64,000 nt of DNA from an uncultured Prevotellaceae bacterium. GTDB lineage: Bacteria > Bacteroidota > Bacteroidia > Bacteroidales > Bacteroidaceae. Each line of letters starts with the position of its first letter. Position 1 is the stretch's first letter. Position numbers and translations under genes: made by a program. Location: the NCBI GenBank assembly GCA_900314655.1, contig OMWC01000008.1:1-64000 (forward strand). The letters are read 5' to 3'. This document shows, piece after piece, positions 42,009 through 51,497 of this stretch. Under the pieces are notes generated by a model. It was not told the DNA's origin. It saw only the letters and a list, made by a program, of their open reading frames with translations, and searched no databases.

Positions 42009-42855
42009 ACATTCTACACTCTACATTCTCCATTAATTCCCTCCATCTTTCGCAGAGTTCGGGCATGCCGCTCAACACGATGTCGGCACCGGCTTCCCAA
42101 AGCGTTTCGTCGGGCAGGATGCCTGTGTTGATGGCGATGGTAAAGGCTTGGGCGGCATTTCCGGCCTTAACGCCCAGCGGGGCATTCTCTACGACGATGG
42201 TTTCCCACGGACGCACACCGCATTTCTCCATACCCATCAGGTAAGGGTCGGGTAGGGGCTTGCCGCGTTTCACGTCGTAGGCCGTCACCAGGCGTTCTTC
42301 GGTTACCCTCGGAAATTCCTTGAGCAGACGGTTGATAAGTGGACGCTGGCCACTTCCCGTCACAATGCAGATGGTGAGTCCGTCGCGATGAATCTTCTCG
42401 TGCAGTTCCAAGGCTCCTTCCATTACCTGCGCCTTGGGCAACAATCCGAATTGACGGGTTTTCTCATCGTACATTCGCTGGGCTTCTTCCAGCGTGATGA
42501 TTTTTCCCTTTTGCGCTTTCACCAGATTACGGATGGTGTCGATACCGCGTGCTCCCTCGGTGGCGTAGGCATCCGCTTCGGTCATCTTCAGACCGAAGGA
42601 AGCCATCGACCGCTGCCAGGCAATGGCGTGGTTGGGCATGGAGTTCATCAGCACCCCGTCCATATCAAAGAGAACGGCTTTGGGCGTGAAAGCCGCAAAG
42701 CCTGTTCTCTGAAGATATCGGAAAACGACCCCCTCCAACCTCCCCGAGGGGAAACCCACCCTAACTCCCTCCCGAGGGGAGGGATTATTAATACCTGCCT
42801 GTTCAGTTTCTATTTCCCCATCCCTTCGGGAGGGGGGTAGGGGGTGGGTCTTCAT
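42007..42855 (-). CDS. HAD-family hydrolase (beta-phosphoglucomutase-like) with repeat-encoded ends
   Basis: A 282-residue HAD phosphatase. The core has motif [11 protein letters not shown] (about 61-70), motif II IVTGSG (about 148-153), [13 protein letters not shown] (motif III Lys, about 178-190) and motif [12 protein letters not shown] (about 205-214), the pattern of sugar-phosphate phosphatases and mutases. The native protein probably begins near [10 protein letters not shown]. The preceding 50 or so residues ([16 protein letters not shown] and on) are encoded by C/G-rich dispersed repeats, yet the ATG at 42855 overlaps the pgi stop as ATGA, which suggests this start is real. The last residues (NVECRM) are encoded by TAGAGTGTAGA-type repeat sequence. 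The substrate is unknown. Confidence 0.82.
   Translation of the reverse strand: MKTHPLPPSRRDGEIETEQAGINNPSPREGVRVGFPSGRLEGVVFRYLQRTGFAAFTPKAVLFDMDGVLMNSMPNHAIAWQRSMASFGLKMTEADAYATEGARGIDTIRNLVKAQKGKIITLEEAQRMYDEKTRQFGLLPKAQVMEGALELHEKIHRDGLTICIVTGSGQRPLINRLLKEFPRVTEERLVTAYDVKRGKPLPDPYLMGMEKCGVRPWETIVVENAPLGVKAGNAAQAFTIAINTGILPDETLWEAGADIVLSGMPELCERWRELMENVECRM
42729..42850. repeat. C/G-rich dispersed repeats inside the HAD gene start
   Basis: Three palindromic cores: CCTCCCCGAGGGG, CCCTCCCGAGGGGAGGG and CCATCCCTTCGGGAGGGG, followed by GGGGGTGGGTC. Same family as at 27060 and 29590. Confidence 0.85.
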
Positions 42856-44207
42856 TTCTCTTTTGCCAGTCTTTCCTTGATGGCCTTTGAGTCAGCCTCA
42901 TAGCCGGGCTTGTCGAGCAGGGCGAACATGTTCTTCTTGTAAGCCTCCACGCCGGGCTGGTTGAACGGATTCACACCGAGCACGTTGCCGCTGATGCCGC
43001 AGGCAATCTCGAAGAAATAGATGAGCTGTCCGATGTAGTAGGCGTTCAGTTCGGGAACGGAGATGCGGATGTTAGGCACGCCGCCATCCACGTGAGCCAG
43101 ACGAGTTCCCAGTTCGGCCATCTTGTTCACTTCGTCCACGCGCTTTCCAGCCAGGAAGTTCAGTCCGTCGAGATTCTCCTCGTCGTTGGGGAAGAGTACC
43201 TTCTTGTTGGGCTGCTCAATGGAAATAACGGTCTCGAAGATGGTGCGCTCACCGTCCTGAATCCATTGTCCCATGGAGTGAAGGTCGGTAGTGAAATCCA
43301 CGCTTGCGGGGAAGATGCCCTTGTGGTCCTTACCCTCACTCTCGCCGTAGAGCTGTTTCCACCATTCGCTCATGAAGTGCAGCTTGGGCTGGTAGTTCAC
43401 CATGATCTCAATCTTCTTGCCAGCCTGATAGAGACCGTTGCGCACGGCAGCATATTGGGCTGCGGGATTCTCCTCGAAGGCAACGTCCTGACCGCAGGCT
43501 TTCTCCATGTCCTGTGCACCTGCCACCAGTTGCTTGATGTCGAATCCGGCCACGGCGATGGGCAGCAGACCTACGGGAGTGAGCACAGAGAAGCGTCCGC
43601 CCACGTTGTCGGGAATGATGAAACTCTTGTAGCCTTCTTTATCGGCACATGTGCGGGCTGCACCACGCTTGGCATCCGTCACGGCCACGATGACCTTCTT
43701 GGCGAATTCCTTACCACACTGGTCCTCACACTGCTTCTTCAGCAGACGGAAAGCCAGGGCAGTCTCGGTGGTCGTTCCACTCTTTGAGATATTGATGACA
43801 CCGAACTTCTTACCCTTCAGGTAGTCGGTCAGTTCGGCCAGATAGTCTTCACCGATGTTGTTTCCGGCAAACAGGATGGTGGAATTGCTCTTGTCGCCCA
43901 CGAGCCACTGGAAAGAATTGCTCAGGGCCTCAATCACGGCCTTTGCACCAAGATAGCTGCCGCCGATACCGGCTACCACCACGGCCTCGCAGTTCTCGCG
44001 GAGCACCTGTGCCGATGCCTCCACCTCAGCGATGAATTCGGGCGTGATGCTTGATGGCAGATGGAGCCATCCTAAAAAGTCGTTACCTGGGCAGGTGCCC
44101 TCTTCCAAAGCTTTTTGCGCAGCTTTCACCTGTGGTTCAAAAGCCTTCACGGCTCCAGCCTCCAAGAAGCAAGCAGCCTTTGTGATGTCAAGTTTGATGT
44201 TGTTCAT
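42852..44207 (-). CDS. pgi: Glucose-6-phosphate isomerase
   Basis: A 451-residue phosphoglucose isomerase of the shorter bacterial type, interconverting glucose-6-phosphate and fructose-6-phosphate. Visible motifs are [12 protein letters not shown] (about 79-90), [16 protein letters not shown] (about 139-154), and the C-terminal-half [19 protein letters not shown] with [16 protein letters not shown]. The start codon lies behind a TATCTTTG box. The stop overlaps the start of the HAD hydrolase gene (ATGA), so the HAD enzyme may have a linked role in sugar-phosphate housekeeping. Confidence 0.96.
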   Translation of the reverse strand: MNNIKLDITKAACFLEAGAVKAFEPQVKAAQKALEEGTCPGNDFLGWLHLPSSITPEFIAEVEASAQVLRENCEAVVVAGIGGSYLGAKAVIEALSNSFQWLVGDKSNSTILFAGNNIGEDYLAELTDYLKGKKFGVINISKSGTTTETALAFRLLKKQCEDQCGKEFAKKVIVAVTDAKRGAARTCADKEGYKSFIIPDNVGGRFSVLTPVGLLPIAVAGFDIKQLVAGAQDMEKACGQDVAFEENPAAQYAAVRNGLYQAGKKIEIMVNYQPKLHFMSEWWKQLYGESEGKDHKGIFPASVDFTTDLHSMGQWIQDGERTIFETVISIEQPNKKVLFPNDEENLDGLNFLAGKRVDEVNKMAELGTRLAHVDGGVPNIRISVPELNAYYIGQLIYFFEIACGISGNVLGVNPFNQPGVEAYKKNMFALLDKPGYEADSKAIKERLAKEK

Positions 44208-44247
44208 AATTGTGATTGAAGTTATTATTAAGTTTATGATTTGGATG

Positions 44248-44255
44248 CAAAGATA
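44248..44255 (-). promoter_or_regulatory. -7 promoter box of pgi
   Basis: TATCTTTG on the minus strand, 40 nt before the ATG. Confidence 0.7.
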
Positions 44256-44347
44256 ATGTAATTGCGCGGAATATCAAAATAAAACACATTTTTATTTAAT
44301 TAACGGGCTTTTTGGCTATATGTAACCGTTTTGTAACACCCTTTTCT

Positions 44348-44377
44348 TTTGTAAAACGGAGATTATTTATACCTTTG
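44348..44377 (+). promoter_or_regulatory. Promoter of the Na/Pi transporter fusion gene
   Basis: TTTG (44348-44351) and TACCTTTG (44370-44377), 18 nt apart; the ATG is 26 nt downstream. Confidence 0.75.
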
Positions 44378-44403
44378 TATGCGAAATCACAATATCTGAC
44401 TTT

Positions 44404-46395
44404 ATGACTATCAGTATTTTTTTTAAACTCTTGGGTTCGCTGGCGCTGCTTATCTTCGGTATGAAGATGATGAGCGAGGCGCTTCAGAAGATGGCGGGTC
44501 CGAGTCTCCGCCACGTGCTTGCAAGGATGACAGCCAATCGTTTTTCTGGTATTCTCACCGGTGCGCTGGTGACCTGTGCCGTGCAATCGTCGTCGGCAAC
44601 CACGGTGATGACCGTTTCGTTTGTTTCGGCAGGACTGCTCACGCTGGCCCAGGCCATCTCTGTTATCATGGGTGCAAACATCGGCACCACGCTCACGGCG
44701 TGGATCATGTCGCTGGGATATAATGTGGATTTGTCGAACGTGGTATTCCCTGCCTTCTTGGTGGGAATGACGCTTATCTATAAGAAACGTCACCGAGTGG
44801 TGGGCGATTTCCTTTTTGGACTGGCATTCTTGTTCTGGTCGCTGGTGATGCTCAGCGGCGTCGGCAAGAGCATGGACTTGGAGCATAATCCTGATGTGGT
44901 GGCATTCTTCTCGTCGTTTGATACGGGCAGCTATCTTACCATCCTGATCTTCCTGGCCGTGGGTACGCTGATCACGTGTATCGTGCAGTCATCGGCTGCC
45001 GTGATGGCCATCACCATTCTGCTCTGTTCCACGGGCGTTCTGCCCATCTATCTCGGTATAGCCTTGGTGATGGGTGAGAACATCGGTACTACGGCCACAG
45101 CCAATCTGGCAGCCCTCGGCGCCGGTTTGGAGGCCCGCCGTGCTGCATTGGCCCATCTGGTGTTCAATGTGTTTGGCGTGTGCTGGGTGCTCTGTGTGTT
45201 CTATCCCTTCGTGGATATGGTGTGTAAGCTGGTGGGCTATAACCCCGCGATGAGCGGACAGACCGCGCTGTTGCCCATCGTGCTCTCGTTGTTCCATACC
45301 TGTTTCAACGTGCTCAACACGGCTCTGCTGCTTCCTTTCATCAAGCAGATGGAACAATTGGTATGCCGTCTGCTGCCCGAGGGCAAGGAAACGGAACGGA
45401 AGCCCGCCGTGCTCCACTTCATCGATGGCGGACTGATGGCTACGCCCGAAATCTCGGTACTTCAGGCACAGAAGGAGACCGTCCATTTTGCCGAGCGCAT
45501 GCAGCGTATGTTCGACATGACGCGCAGCCTGCTCGACGAGAAAGACAAGAAGGAGTTTGCCCGTCTTTTTGAGCGCGTCAGCAAATATGAAGAGATTGCC
45601 GACAGCATGGAAATTGAGATTGCCACCTATCTTGAAAAGGTCAGCAACGAACGGCTCTCTGACGATACGAAGGGAAAAATCCGATCCATGCTCCGTCAGA
45701 TTGGAGAGTTGGAATCCATCGGTGATGCCTGTTTCAAGATGGCACGCACCCTTAACCACCAGCGGGAGGAACGCGAAGACTTCACGCCCCAGCAGTATGC
45801 CCGTCTGAACGAGATGCTGCGCCTTGTGAACGAGTCGATCACGCAAATGATGGTTGTCGTAAGCGGCCGCATCGAAAATGTCTCGATAGAACCTTCAATC
45901 GCGATTGAAAAAGACATCAACCTGCTGCGCGATCAGGTGAAGCTGGAAAACGTGAAGGATGTGGACGACCACGCCTATTCCTACGCTTTGGGTTCGCTCT
46001 ATATGGATCTTATAAACGACTGCGAGAAACTGGGCGACTACGTGATGAACGTCGTGGAGACACGTCTCGGCAAGCGCTATCTCACCTTTCAGGGCCTTCA
46101 TGTAAATCTTGACAAGAAGACCGTCTCCGTAGATGGTTCTCTGGTCAGTCTGACGCGCACGGAGTTCGACTTGCTGAGCATGCTGCTCCAGAACCGTGGA
46201 CAGGTATTCTCGCGTCAGCAGTTGATGGAAAGCATCTGGTCGGGTGTCATTGTCACCGAGCGCACTGTTGACGTGAACATTGCCCGTCTGCGGAAGAAGA
46301 TAGGCCCATACGCCCAGCATATAGCCAACCGCCAGGGTTACGGCTATTATTTCGACGAAGACATCATCGAAAGCCCTGCGGAACAGCAGGCATAG
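44404..46395 (+). CDS. Na/Pi cotransporter-PhoU protein fused to an OmpR-type DNA-binding domain
   Basis: A 663-residue fusion. Residues about 1-330 are an Na+/phosphate cotransporter with the paired family motifs CAVQSSSATTVM (about 59-70) and CIVQSSAAVMAI (about 193-204). Residues about 345-550 are a helical PhoU-like domain (ISVLQAQKETVHFAERMQRM, and later LGSLYMDLINDCEKLGDYVM). Residues about 557-655 are a complete winged-helix domain of the OmpR/PhoB type: VDGSLVSLTRTEFDLLSMLL, then FSRQQLMESIW, TVDVNIARLRKKIG and RQGYGYYF. The single frame is uninterrupted from ATG to stop, so it is no frameshift artefact. Such a protein could sense phosphate flux and act on DNA from the membrane, as CadC/ToxR do. 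This role is inferred. It has its own promoter and no nearby partner kinase. Confidence 0.9.
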   Translation: MTISIFFKLLGSLALLIFGMKMMSEALQKMAGPSLRHVLARMTANRFSGILTGALVTCAVQSSSATTVMTVSFVSAGLLTLAQAISVIMGANIGTTLTAWIMSLGYNVDLSNVVFPAFLVGMTLIYKKRHRVVGDFLFGLAFLFWSLVMLSGVGKSMDLEHNPDVVAFFSSFDTGSYLTILIFLAVGTLITCIVQSSAAVMAITILLCSTGVLPIYLGIALVMGENIGTTATANLAALGAGLEARRAALAHLVFNVFGVCWVLCVFYPFVDMVCKLVGYNPAMSGQTALLPIVLSLFHTCFNVLNTALLLPFIKQMEQLVCRLLPEGKETERKPAVLHFIDGGLMATPEISVLQAQKETVHFAERMQRMFDMTRSLLDEKDKKEFARLFERVSKYEEIADSMEIEIATYLEKVSNERLSDDTKGKIRSMLRQIGELESIGDACFKMARTLNHQREEREDFTPQQYARLNEMLRLVNESITQMMVVVSGRIENVSIEPSIAIEKDINLLRDQVKLENVKDVDDHAYSYALGSLYMDLINDCEKLGDYVMNVVETRLGKRYLTFQGLHVNLDKKTVSVDGSLVSLTRTEFDLLSMLLQNRGQVFSRQQLMESIWSGVIVTERTVDVNIARLRKKIGPYAQHIANRQGYGYYFDEDIIESPAEQQA

Positions 46396-46401
46396 GCTAT
46401 C

Positions 46402-48729
46402 TTAGGGCTTTTTCCCATATTTCATAACTCGCTCGTCGCTGATTACTCCCTGCCAGTTCATGCCGAAAGCGAAGTCGTAGGTGTGCCCGTCGGCATCCTG
46501 ATAGCAGCGCATGTCGCGCGGCACGTCCTCCAGTTGCTCTTCCACCGTCTTCATGTCGGCAGGCATCTGCATGGGCAACAAGGCTGAAGGTTCTGCCTTT
46601 CCGCTGATAATGTCGAGCAATGCCTGATGCTGCACGTTGAAGGACACCAGAATGGCATCGGCAAAGGGTTCAATTTCCGAAAGCACCACCGGACGGCCTG
46701 TCTCCAGAACCACGATGACGGGCTTTTCGCCCATCTCCTTCTTCGTGTTCCTCACCAGCAGCATGTCATCGCGGTTGTAGGTCTTTACCGTTTTGCCCTT
46801 GAAACTCCGGTTGGTGAATTTCTCCATGGGGTCGCCGCCGGCAATGCTCACGGCGCGAGCATGGTCAGCCGTGTAGTCGTCGTATTGCAGGCTATAGGGT
46901 ACGTAACCATTGCCGCCGTTCTTCACGTCAGCCGTGCTATAGCCGAAACCGGCGCTGGGTTCTTCTATCAGACAGATGGCAAAGTCGGCTTCTCCCGGTT
47001 CTTTCACCACTTCGAAATACTTTCCCACCAAGGCGAGGTCGATGGGCTCCACCGTCTTTTCCTCCGAGATGCCGCCCCAGAGGCCTGGGATGGCGGGGAA
47101 GTGGCGCTTGGGAACATACACCTTCTTTTTCTCTTTCACGGGAAGCGTCTGGTTACTGTGGTTCTTCAGCATCACGACAGATTTCAGCTGGGCCTCGTAG
47201 CCCGCTTTCATAAATTCAGGATTACCCACGGTTTTCTGCGACTCGGCAGGGTCTAAATATGGATTTTCAAACAGTCCGACGCGGAACACATTGAGCAGCA
47301 ACCGGCGTGCCGACTGCTCGAAACGCTCGCGGGCACTTGCCTCGCCCTGTTCCTTTGCCCACATCTTGTAGGCCTCTATTACGGGACCAATCTCGTTGTT
47401 GCCACCGAATTGGTCTACGCCTGCCTGAAGAATCTTGTAGTGGCGCTCGGTCTCAGTAAGCGCTTCCGCTCCCCAGGGCTTGCCGCCCCTCGGACTGTCG
47501 AGCACCTTCATGTCCTTCGTGATGCCCCAGTCGGTGCAGACCACTCCCTCAAACTTTGCTTCGTCGCGGAGTTGTTGCTGAATGAGCCAGCGGCTATAGC
47601 TGCCGCCCACGTTCTCGCCCGATGGGTCTTGATTCCAGAGAATGCTATAGATGGGCATCACGGCCGAAGCCATCTCCGTGCCACCTTTCAGCCGGAAAGC
47701 GCCCTCCGCGAACGAACGTTTATGCATGGCCAGGTTCTTGCCTGGATATACGGCATTTTTTCCAGAGGCAAGATGAGAGTCGCGACCGCCCTCCTGAGCC
47801 CCGTATCCATACCAGTGTTTCACCATCGCATTGACGCTCTTCGTGCCCCATCCTTTGGTCTCGGGAGTTGTCTGGAACGCATCGCAGTAGGCCTGCGCCA
47901 TATCCGTGGCCAGTTGAGGGTCTTCTCCGAACGTTCCGTTGAAACGAGTCCAGCGGGGATCCGTGGCGATGTCCACCTGGGGCGAAAGGGCTGTGGCAAT
48001 GCCCAGCGCGCGATATTCCTCGGATGCTATCTCGCCGAAACGATAAACTAATTGCGGATCGAACGTGGCAGCCAGTCCGAGCGAAGTAGGCCAGAGTGAA
48101 ATCTGCCCGCCCGCTCCGGCATTATATTCGGTCGTGGCCTTGGCTTCATGGCGCGGGTCGGAGCTGGTGTTGGCAGGAATGCCGTGGTCGAGTGCTTCCA
48201 CGTAGGCCTGCATATTGTTGTTCCAGCGGGCAGCCACCTCAGGACTCTCCACGCCCGTCATCAGTACGGCCCGCAGATGGTCGTCGCGCAAGAATTTCTT
48301 CTGGTCGTCGGAGAGGTCGGAAGGTTTGGCTCCGCTTTCCTTAAACGACTTCCCGCCGTAGGTGGATTCTCCGAACCCCATGTGCGAAACCATCGGCACC
48401 GACTGATGACTGCTGTAGAGCATCAGTCCGGCAATCTCCTCCACCGAGAGTTTCTTTGCCAGGTCTGCGGCCCGTTCCTGAGCCGTCAGTCGCCAGTCTT
48501 CGTAGGCATCCAGCGAGTCATTACGGTTCAGATCCTTGAAGGCATACCCGTCTTCGGTCAGTATTTTAACGCCCGACTGCGGCGAATAGCCCAATGTTGG
48601 CCCACCCTTTTGTGTGACCAGCATGAAAGAATCCACTTGCCTTTCCGTCCATTTCTGTCCGTTGCAGGCTGTAAGCGCAAAGAGTGCGCCGCCCATCGCC
48701 AGTAAAGTAACAGCTTTTGTAGTTTTCAT
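46402..48729 (-). CDS. Glycoside hydrolase family 3 lipoprotein
   Basis: A 775-residue GH3 enzyme, probably a surface or periplasmic beta-glucosidase or beta-xylosidase. A lipobox LTAC (Cys22) follows the signal peptide. The GH3 N-terminal barrel shows DIATDPRWTRFNGTFGEDP (about 251-269), VKHWYGYG (Lys-His, about 303-310) and the nucleophile Asp in VVCTDWGITKDM (about 395-406). The C-terminal domain follows after about 500. An EF-hand-like DLNRNDSLDAYEDW lies at 68-81, as in several Bacteroidota GH3 proteins. No SusC/SusD genes are nearby, so it is outside a polysaccharide-utilisation locus. It converges on the transporter gene with only 6 nt between the stops. The sugar specificity is unknown. 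Confidence 0.93.
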   Translation of the reverse strand: MKTTKAVTLLAMGGALFALTACNGQKWTERQVDSFMLVTQKGGPTLGYSPQSGVKILTEDGYAFKDLNRNDSLDAYEDWRLTAQERAADLAKKLSVEEIAGLMLYSSHQSVPMVSHMGFGESTYGGKSFKESGAKPSDLSDDQKKFLRDDHLRAVLMTGVESPEVAARWNNNMQAYVEALDHGIPANTSSDPRHEAKATTEYNAGAGGQISLWPTSLGLAATFDPQLVYRFGEIASEEYRALGIATALSPQVDIATDPRWTRFNGTFGEDPQLATDMAQAYCDAFQTTPETKGWGTKSVNAMVKHWYGYGAQEGGRDSHLASGKNAVYPGKNLAMHKRSFAEGAFRLKGGTEMASAVMPIYSILWNQDPSGENVGGSYSRWLIQQQLRDEAKFEGVVCTDWGITKDMKVLDSPRGGKPWGAEALTETERHYKILQAGVDQFGGNNEIGPVIEAYKMWAKEQGEASARERFEQSARRLLLNVFRVGLFENPYLDPAESQKTVGNPEFMKAGYEAQLKSVVMLKNHSNQTLPVKEKKKVYVPKRHFPAIPGLWGGISEEKTVEPIDLALVGKYFEVVKEPGEADFAICLIEEPSAGFGYSTADVKNGGNGYVPYSLQYDDYTADHARAVSIAGGDPMEKFTNRSFKGKTVKTYNRDDMLLVRNTKKEMGEKPVIVVLETGRPVVLSEIEPFADAILVSFNVQHQALLDIISGKAEPSALLPMQMPADMKTVEEQLEDVPRDMRCYQDADGHTYDFAFGMNWQGVISDERVMKYGKKP

Positions 48730-48769
48730 TTTTCGGTTCGTATTTTTATATTGTCAGGTAATTCGGCAG

Positions 48770-48777
48770 CAAAAATA
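48770..48777 (-). promoter_or_regulatory. -7 promoter box of the GH3 gene
   Basis: TATTTTTG on the minus strand, about 40 nt before the ATG. Confidence 0.5.
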
Positions 48778-49528
48778 AGCATAATTTTTGAATTATGATC
48801 TGTCAGGTGGGAAAAAGTAATTGGTTTTACCCTGTGCTTATTCTATAAAGTGCCTTCATATAATCGCAACTTGCTATCTTTCAGTTGTTTACGTATGAAG
48901 CCGTGCCTTCATACGCCTTCATGCCGTTTTCACGAAGCCTAAAAGCGTTTTACTGCCAAAAAGATTATCTTTTCATGCGGTTTTGATGATGAAATGGAAG
49001 TGGATTGATGATATATTGCTTACCGATTCTTAATGAATCGGCACTCAATACATAATCTATTTCATACTAATCTATTATCAATTTCCAAATTCCTTTTATG
49101 AAACCGACTGAAGGCGCGCCTTCAGTCGTAATCCATTTTCTATCAATCGTTTATGTGATTATGAAGGCGTGAAGGCCTTCCTGAAAAGTCCATTAGGAGA
49201 ACTTAATAAACGCTTTTCCCATAAATGATGCTAACGAAAGGTGTACAGCAAGTCTATGTAATCGTTGATTAATTGAAAATTATCACAAAACAAAATAACG
49301 CTTAGTGGAATCACCAGAATTATTATAATAGGTTATTACAATAATCTTTTATACTGGCCGACTCCATGGAATTCCCAGTCGGCAAAAAGTTACCTTTATG
49401 GCTTGTAGGTCTATTTGAGGTAACAACCCTGCCTGTGTTTATGCGCGCGAAGGCTTACAGTCACTTACGTTCCTCATATGGGAGCATTCAATTACAGCTT
49501 GTTTCAAATGGGGAACAGACATAAGAAA
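48778..49528. other. Gene-free 750-bp region with a perfect 24-bp palindrome and repeated CCTTCA motifs
   Basis: No credible gene. A perfect palindrome occupies 49105-49128 (arms CGACTGAAGGCG). CCTTCA or TGAAGG recurs around it (near 48852, 48905, 48914, 49109, 49119, 49162 and 49169). A second hairpin, GCCGACT...AGTCGGC, lies at 49357-49383. There are no recognisable DnaA boxes and no T-run behind the palindromes, so neither an origin nor a terminator is supported. The density of one motif suggests a protein-binding region or a repeat remnant. Confidence 0.55.
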
Positions 49529-49563
49529 GCAGGTGGAGAGACTCCGAGTGTCCTTCCACCTGC
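49524..49563 (-). terminator. Probable terminator of the surface-protein operon
   Basis: GCAGGTGG/CCACCTGC stem with further inner pairing, followed on the minus strand by TTTCTTAT. It lies 12 nt after the last stop codon. The T run is weak. Confidence 0.6.
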
Positions 49564-49574
49564 CGTAATCCGCT

Positions 49575-51215
49575 TTATTCACAAAGAATAGGACGAACGC
49601 TATGTCTATATAGGAGTGAATAATTAATAGCCTCTAGATATACTTTACCAAGTGAATGATTAGAATCAAAAGAGAAAACACTTGACTGTGAATATAAATA
49701 ATGACCGTCCACATTAGGTGGTGAACTATTTCCCAGTTGGCCGCTTGAAGTTAAAATTCTTGCTGCAGGTAAAAACAGACCTTTTTCTAAGTCTTCATCA
49801 GACAATTCCACAGATTGTTCATAAGTACTTGTAATTCTGCTTCCATTGGGTGTCGTAAAAAGAACACCATATACTTTTTTATTCCCTACCATATAATACC
49901 CCCATTGATATGACGCTTCATACAATAATAACTTCACATGGGCAAGTGTTGGCAAGCGATACTGTTTATTTGAAACATAGTATGCCAAATCACCTCGATT
50001 AGCCCAATCCGCATTAACTGTAGTTGTCCAATCATCATCAGAACTGTCGTCATAATAATAGAAGATTTTGCCACTTATACTATTCCCGTTAGATTTATAA
50101 TTATTTGATGTTGGATCAAATGGGGATAGAATATTGTTCCACCAGAATTTGTCTTTAATAGGTTCATCTGCAATATTTATATTTATATCATAACCTTTAT
50201 CATAACCAACGAAGTGCCATTGTGTAGGTGCTATTCTCCAATTTTCCATAAAGCCTGGGTCTCCACCATTAACCGGGTCGTATTCCAGATTACCCTTGGC
50301 CCACTTAATGCCACACACTTCTACATAGTCAGGATTCGAGCCTGAGTCTACTGAACCTTCACCTGTCCTTGCGGTTTCTACCACGACATTGTAGAACTTT
50401 CCTGCCTGGAGCGTGGCTGCTGAGAGTGCACCTTCATATTTGCCATCTGCAGCCATCACGGTGAAAGAAGGTACTGTTTCACCTGGGAATAATGTAACAT
50501 AAACAGAATTATCAATATTGTCGGTAGCCACCACATTTATAGTGCCCGCTGCCGAGGGTGTGAGTATCGGTGTGGTGCGAGATGAAAGTGCAAACGCGGC
50601 CTTCGGAGCCACATTGGTTACTTCCACGCTGGAGATATCCTTCAAGTATTCCTTGTTGCATTTGAACGTGAACTTACAAATGACCGTCAAGTTCTGCGAC
50701 AATTCTGCATTGGCAACGGCAGCATTGTCGGTAACCTCCCCCACGGTGGCCTCGCCATAGAAGAAGTCATAGTGCTGCTGTATGTCCTCCAACGTTCCTT
50801 TCTGCTCGGAAATGTCTAATGTTAGGGTTCCGTTTCCGGCAGGGTCGGTCACAGCCCCCTTCGTGCCTAAGGATGGATAGAAGAGGCGCAGCTGGTCGTT
50901 AACCTCGCAATCAGCCGTTCCCACAAAATTAGCTGCCTTCGAAGTAGATGTAGCCTTAATGGTATGGTATCCCGAAGAAGGATACGTTTTATTATAGACA
51001 GTCATCTCGTCTCCCATCTCCCACATGGAAGACAGTCCCTGTGAGCCTTGGTCTGTGAGGGAAGAACGAGTCCCGGGTTGAGCTTTTGGGACTACAGTCA
51101 GCATTCTTTGTTTACGACCGTTATCATTTGGCACTTCTTCATTACTGTTTGACGAGCATGAGGCGAACATAAACACAGACGTCGCCAATATGCTAAAATA
51201 GATTATGGTTTTCAT
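49575..51215 (-). CDS. Fimbrillin-like surface lipoprotein with C-terminal FISUMP-like domain
   Basis: A 546-residue lipoprotein, probably on the cell surface. A lipobox FASC (Cys20) follows the signal peptide, and the next region is low-complexity (SSNSNEEVPNDNGRK). Residues about 40-280 resemble Bacteroidota fimbrillin-type proteins (GTRSSLTDQGSQGLSSMWEM, AAFALSSRTTPILTPSAAGT). The C-terminal part (VEVCGIKWAKGNLEYD, about 291, to YLPT-type QYRLPTLAHVKLLLYEA) resembles the major paralogous FISUMP domain. It is the last gene of the four-gene operon with cohesin-like and dockerin-like proteins. It may be a structural or adhesive subunit. The family calls rest on pattern resemblance. Confidence 0.7.
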   Translation of the reverse strand: MKTIIYFSILATSVFMFASCSSNSNEEVPNDNGRKQRMLTVVPKAQPGTRSSLTDQGSQGLSSMWEMGDEMTVYNKTYPSSGYHTIKATSTSKAANFVGTADCEVNDQLRLFYPSLGTKGAVTDPAGNGTLTLDISEQKGTLEDIQQHYDFFYGEATVGEVTDNAAVANAELSQNLTVICKFTFKCNKEYLKDISSVEVTNVAPKAAFALSSRTTPILTPSAAGTINVVATDNIDNSVYVTLFPGETVPSFTVMAADGKYEGALSAATLQAGKFYNVVVETARTGEGSVDSGSNPDYVEVCGIKWAKGNLEYDPVNGGDPGFMENWRIAPTQWHFVGYDKGYDININIADEPIKDKFWWNNILSPFDPTSNNYKSNGNSISGKIFYYYDDSSDDDWTTTVNADWANRGDLAYYVSNKQYRLPTLAHVKLLLYEASYQWGYYMVGNKKVYGVLFTTPNGSRITSTYEQSVELSDEDLEKGLFLPAARILTSSGQLGNSSPPNVDGHYLYSQSSVFSFDSNHSLGKVYLEAINYSLLYRHSVRPILCE

Positions 51216-51284
51216 TTTTATTCTTTTTTTAATTAATTTATTCTTTTTTTTATTTGGACAATGGGCCTGTATAATAAAGCCTTA

Positions 51285-51497
51285 TTATATATCAGGGATT
51301 GACTCTTCGTTATCTTCCCATGGATCCCAGTCTTCAAAGGAGCTGCTTTTAGCACTGGGGATGATGTCTCCTCCGTCGTCGTATCCTCCCCATTCTATCC
51401 CGTTGTTGCCGGTCACACCACTTACGACCATCAGATGGTTTTCGGGAAGTATACTCACACGCTTTTCCAACAGCGGTTTTATATATATCTTCTTCAT
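51285..51497 (-). CDS. 70-residue Trp/Asp-rich small protein
   Basis: The start MKKIYIKPLLEKRVSILPEN is followed by HLMVVSGVTGNNGIEWGGYD and a tail rich in Asp, Glu and Trp (SSSFEDWDPWEDNEESIPDI). There is no signal peptide. Small proteins of the form KPxxE...LMVxSG with an acidic, aromatic tail are common, unnamed and often near surface proteins in Prevotella-type genomes. The KPLLEK/SGV front and variable tail look like a leader and core of a processed peptide, but no modifying enzyme is nearby. The ATG overlaps the stop of the cohesin-like gene (ATGA). The function is unknown. Confidence 0.65.
   Translation of the reverse strand: MKKIYIKPLLEKRVSILPENHLMVVSGVTGNNGIEWGGYDDGGDIIPSAKSSSFEDWDPWEDNEESIPDI

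Noticed and set aside
49357..49383. GCCGACT...AGTCGGC hairpin as a terminator
   Set aside because: It is followed by A residues on the plus strand and has no T run after it on either strand.
48778..49528. Replication origin in the palindrome-rich region
   Set aside because: No DnaA-box cluster (TTATCCACA-like) and no adjacent dnaA, gidA or similar genes.
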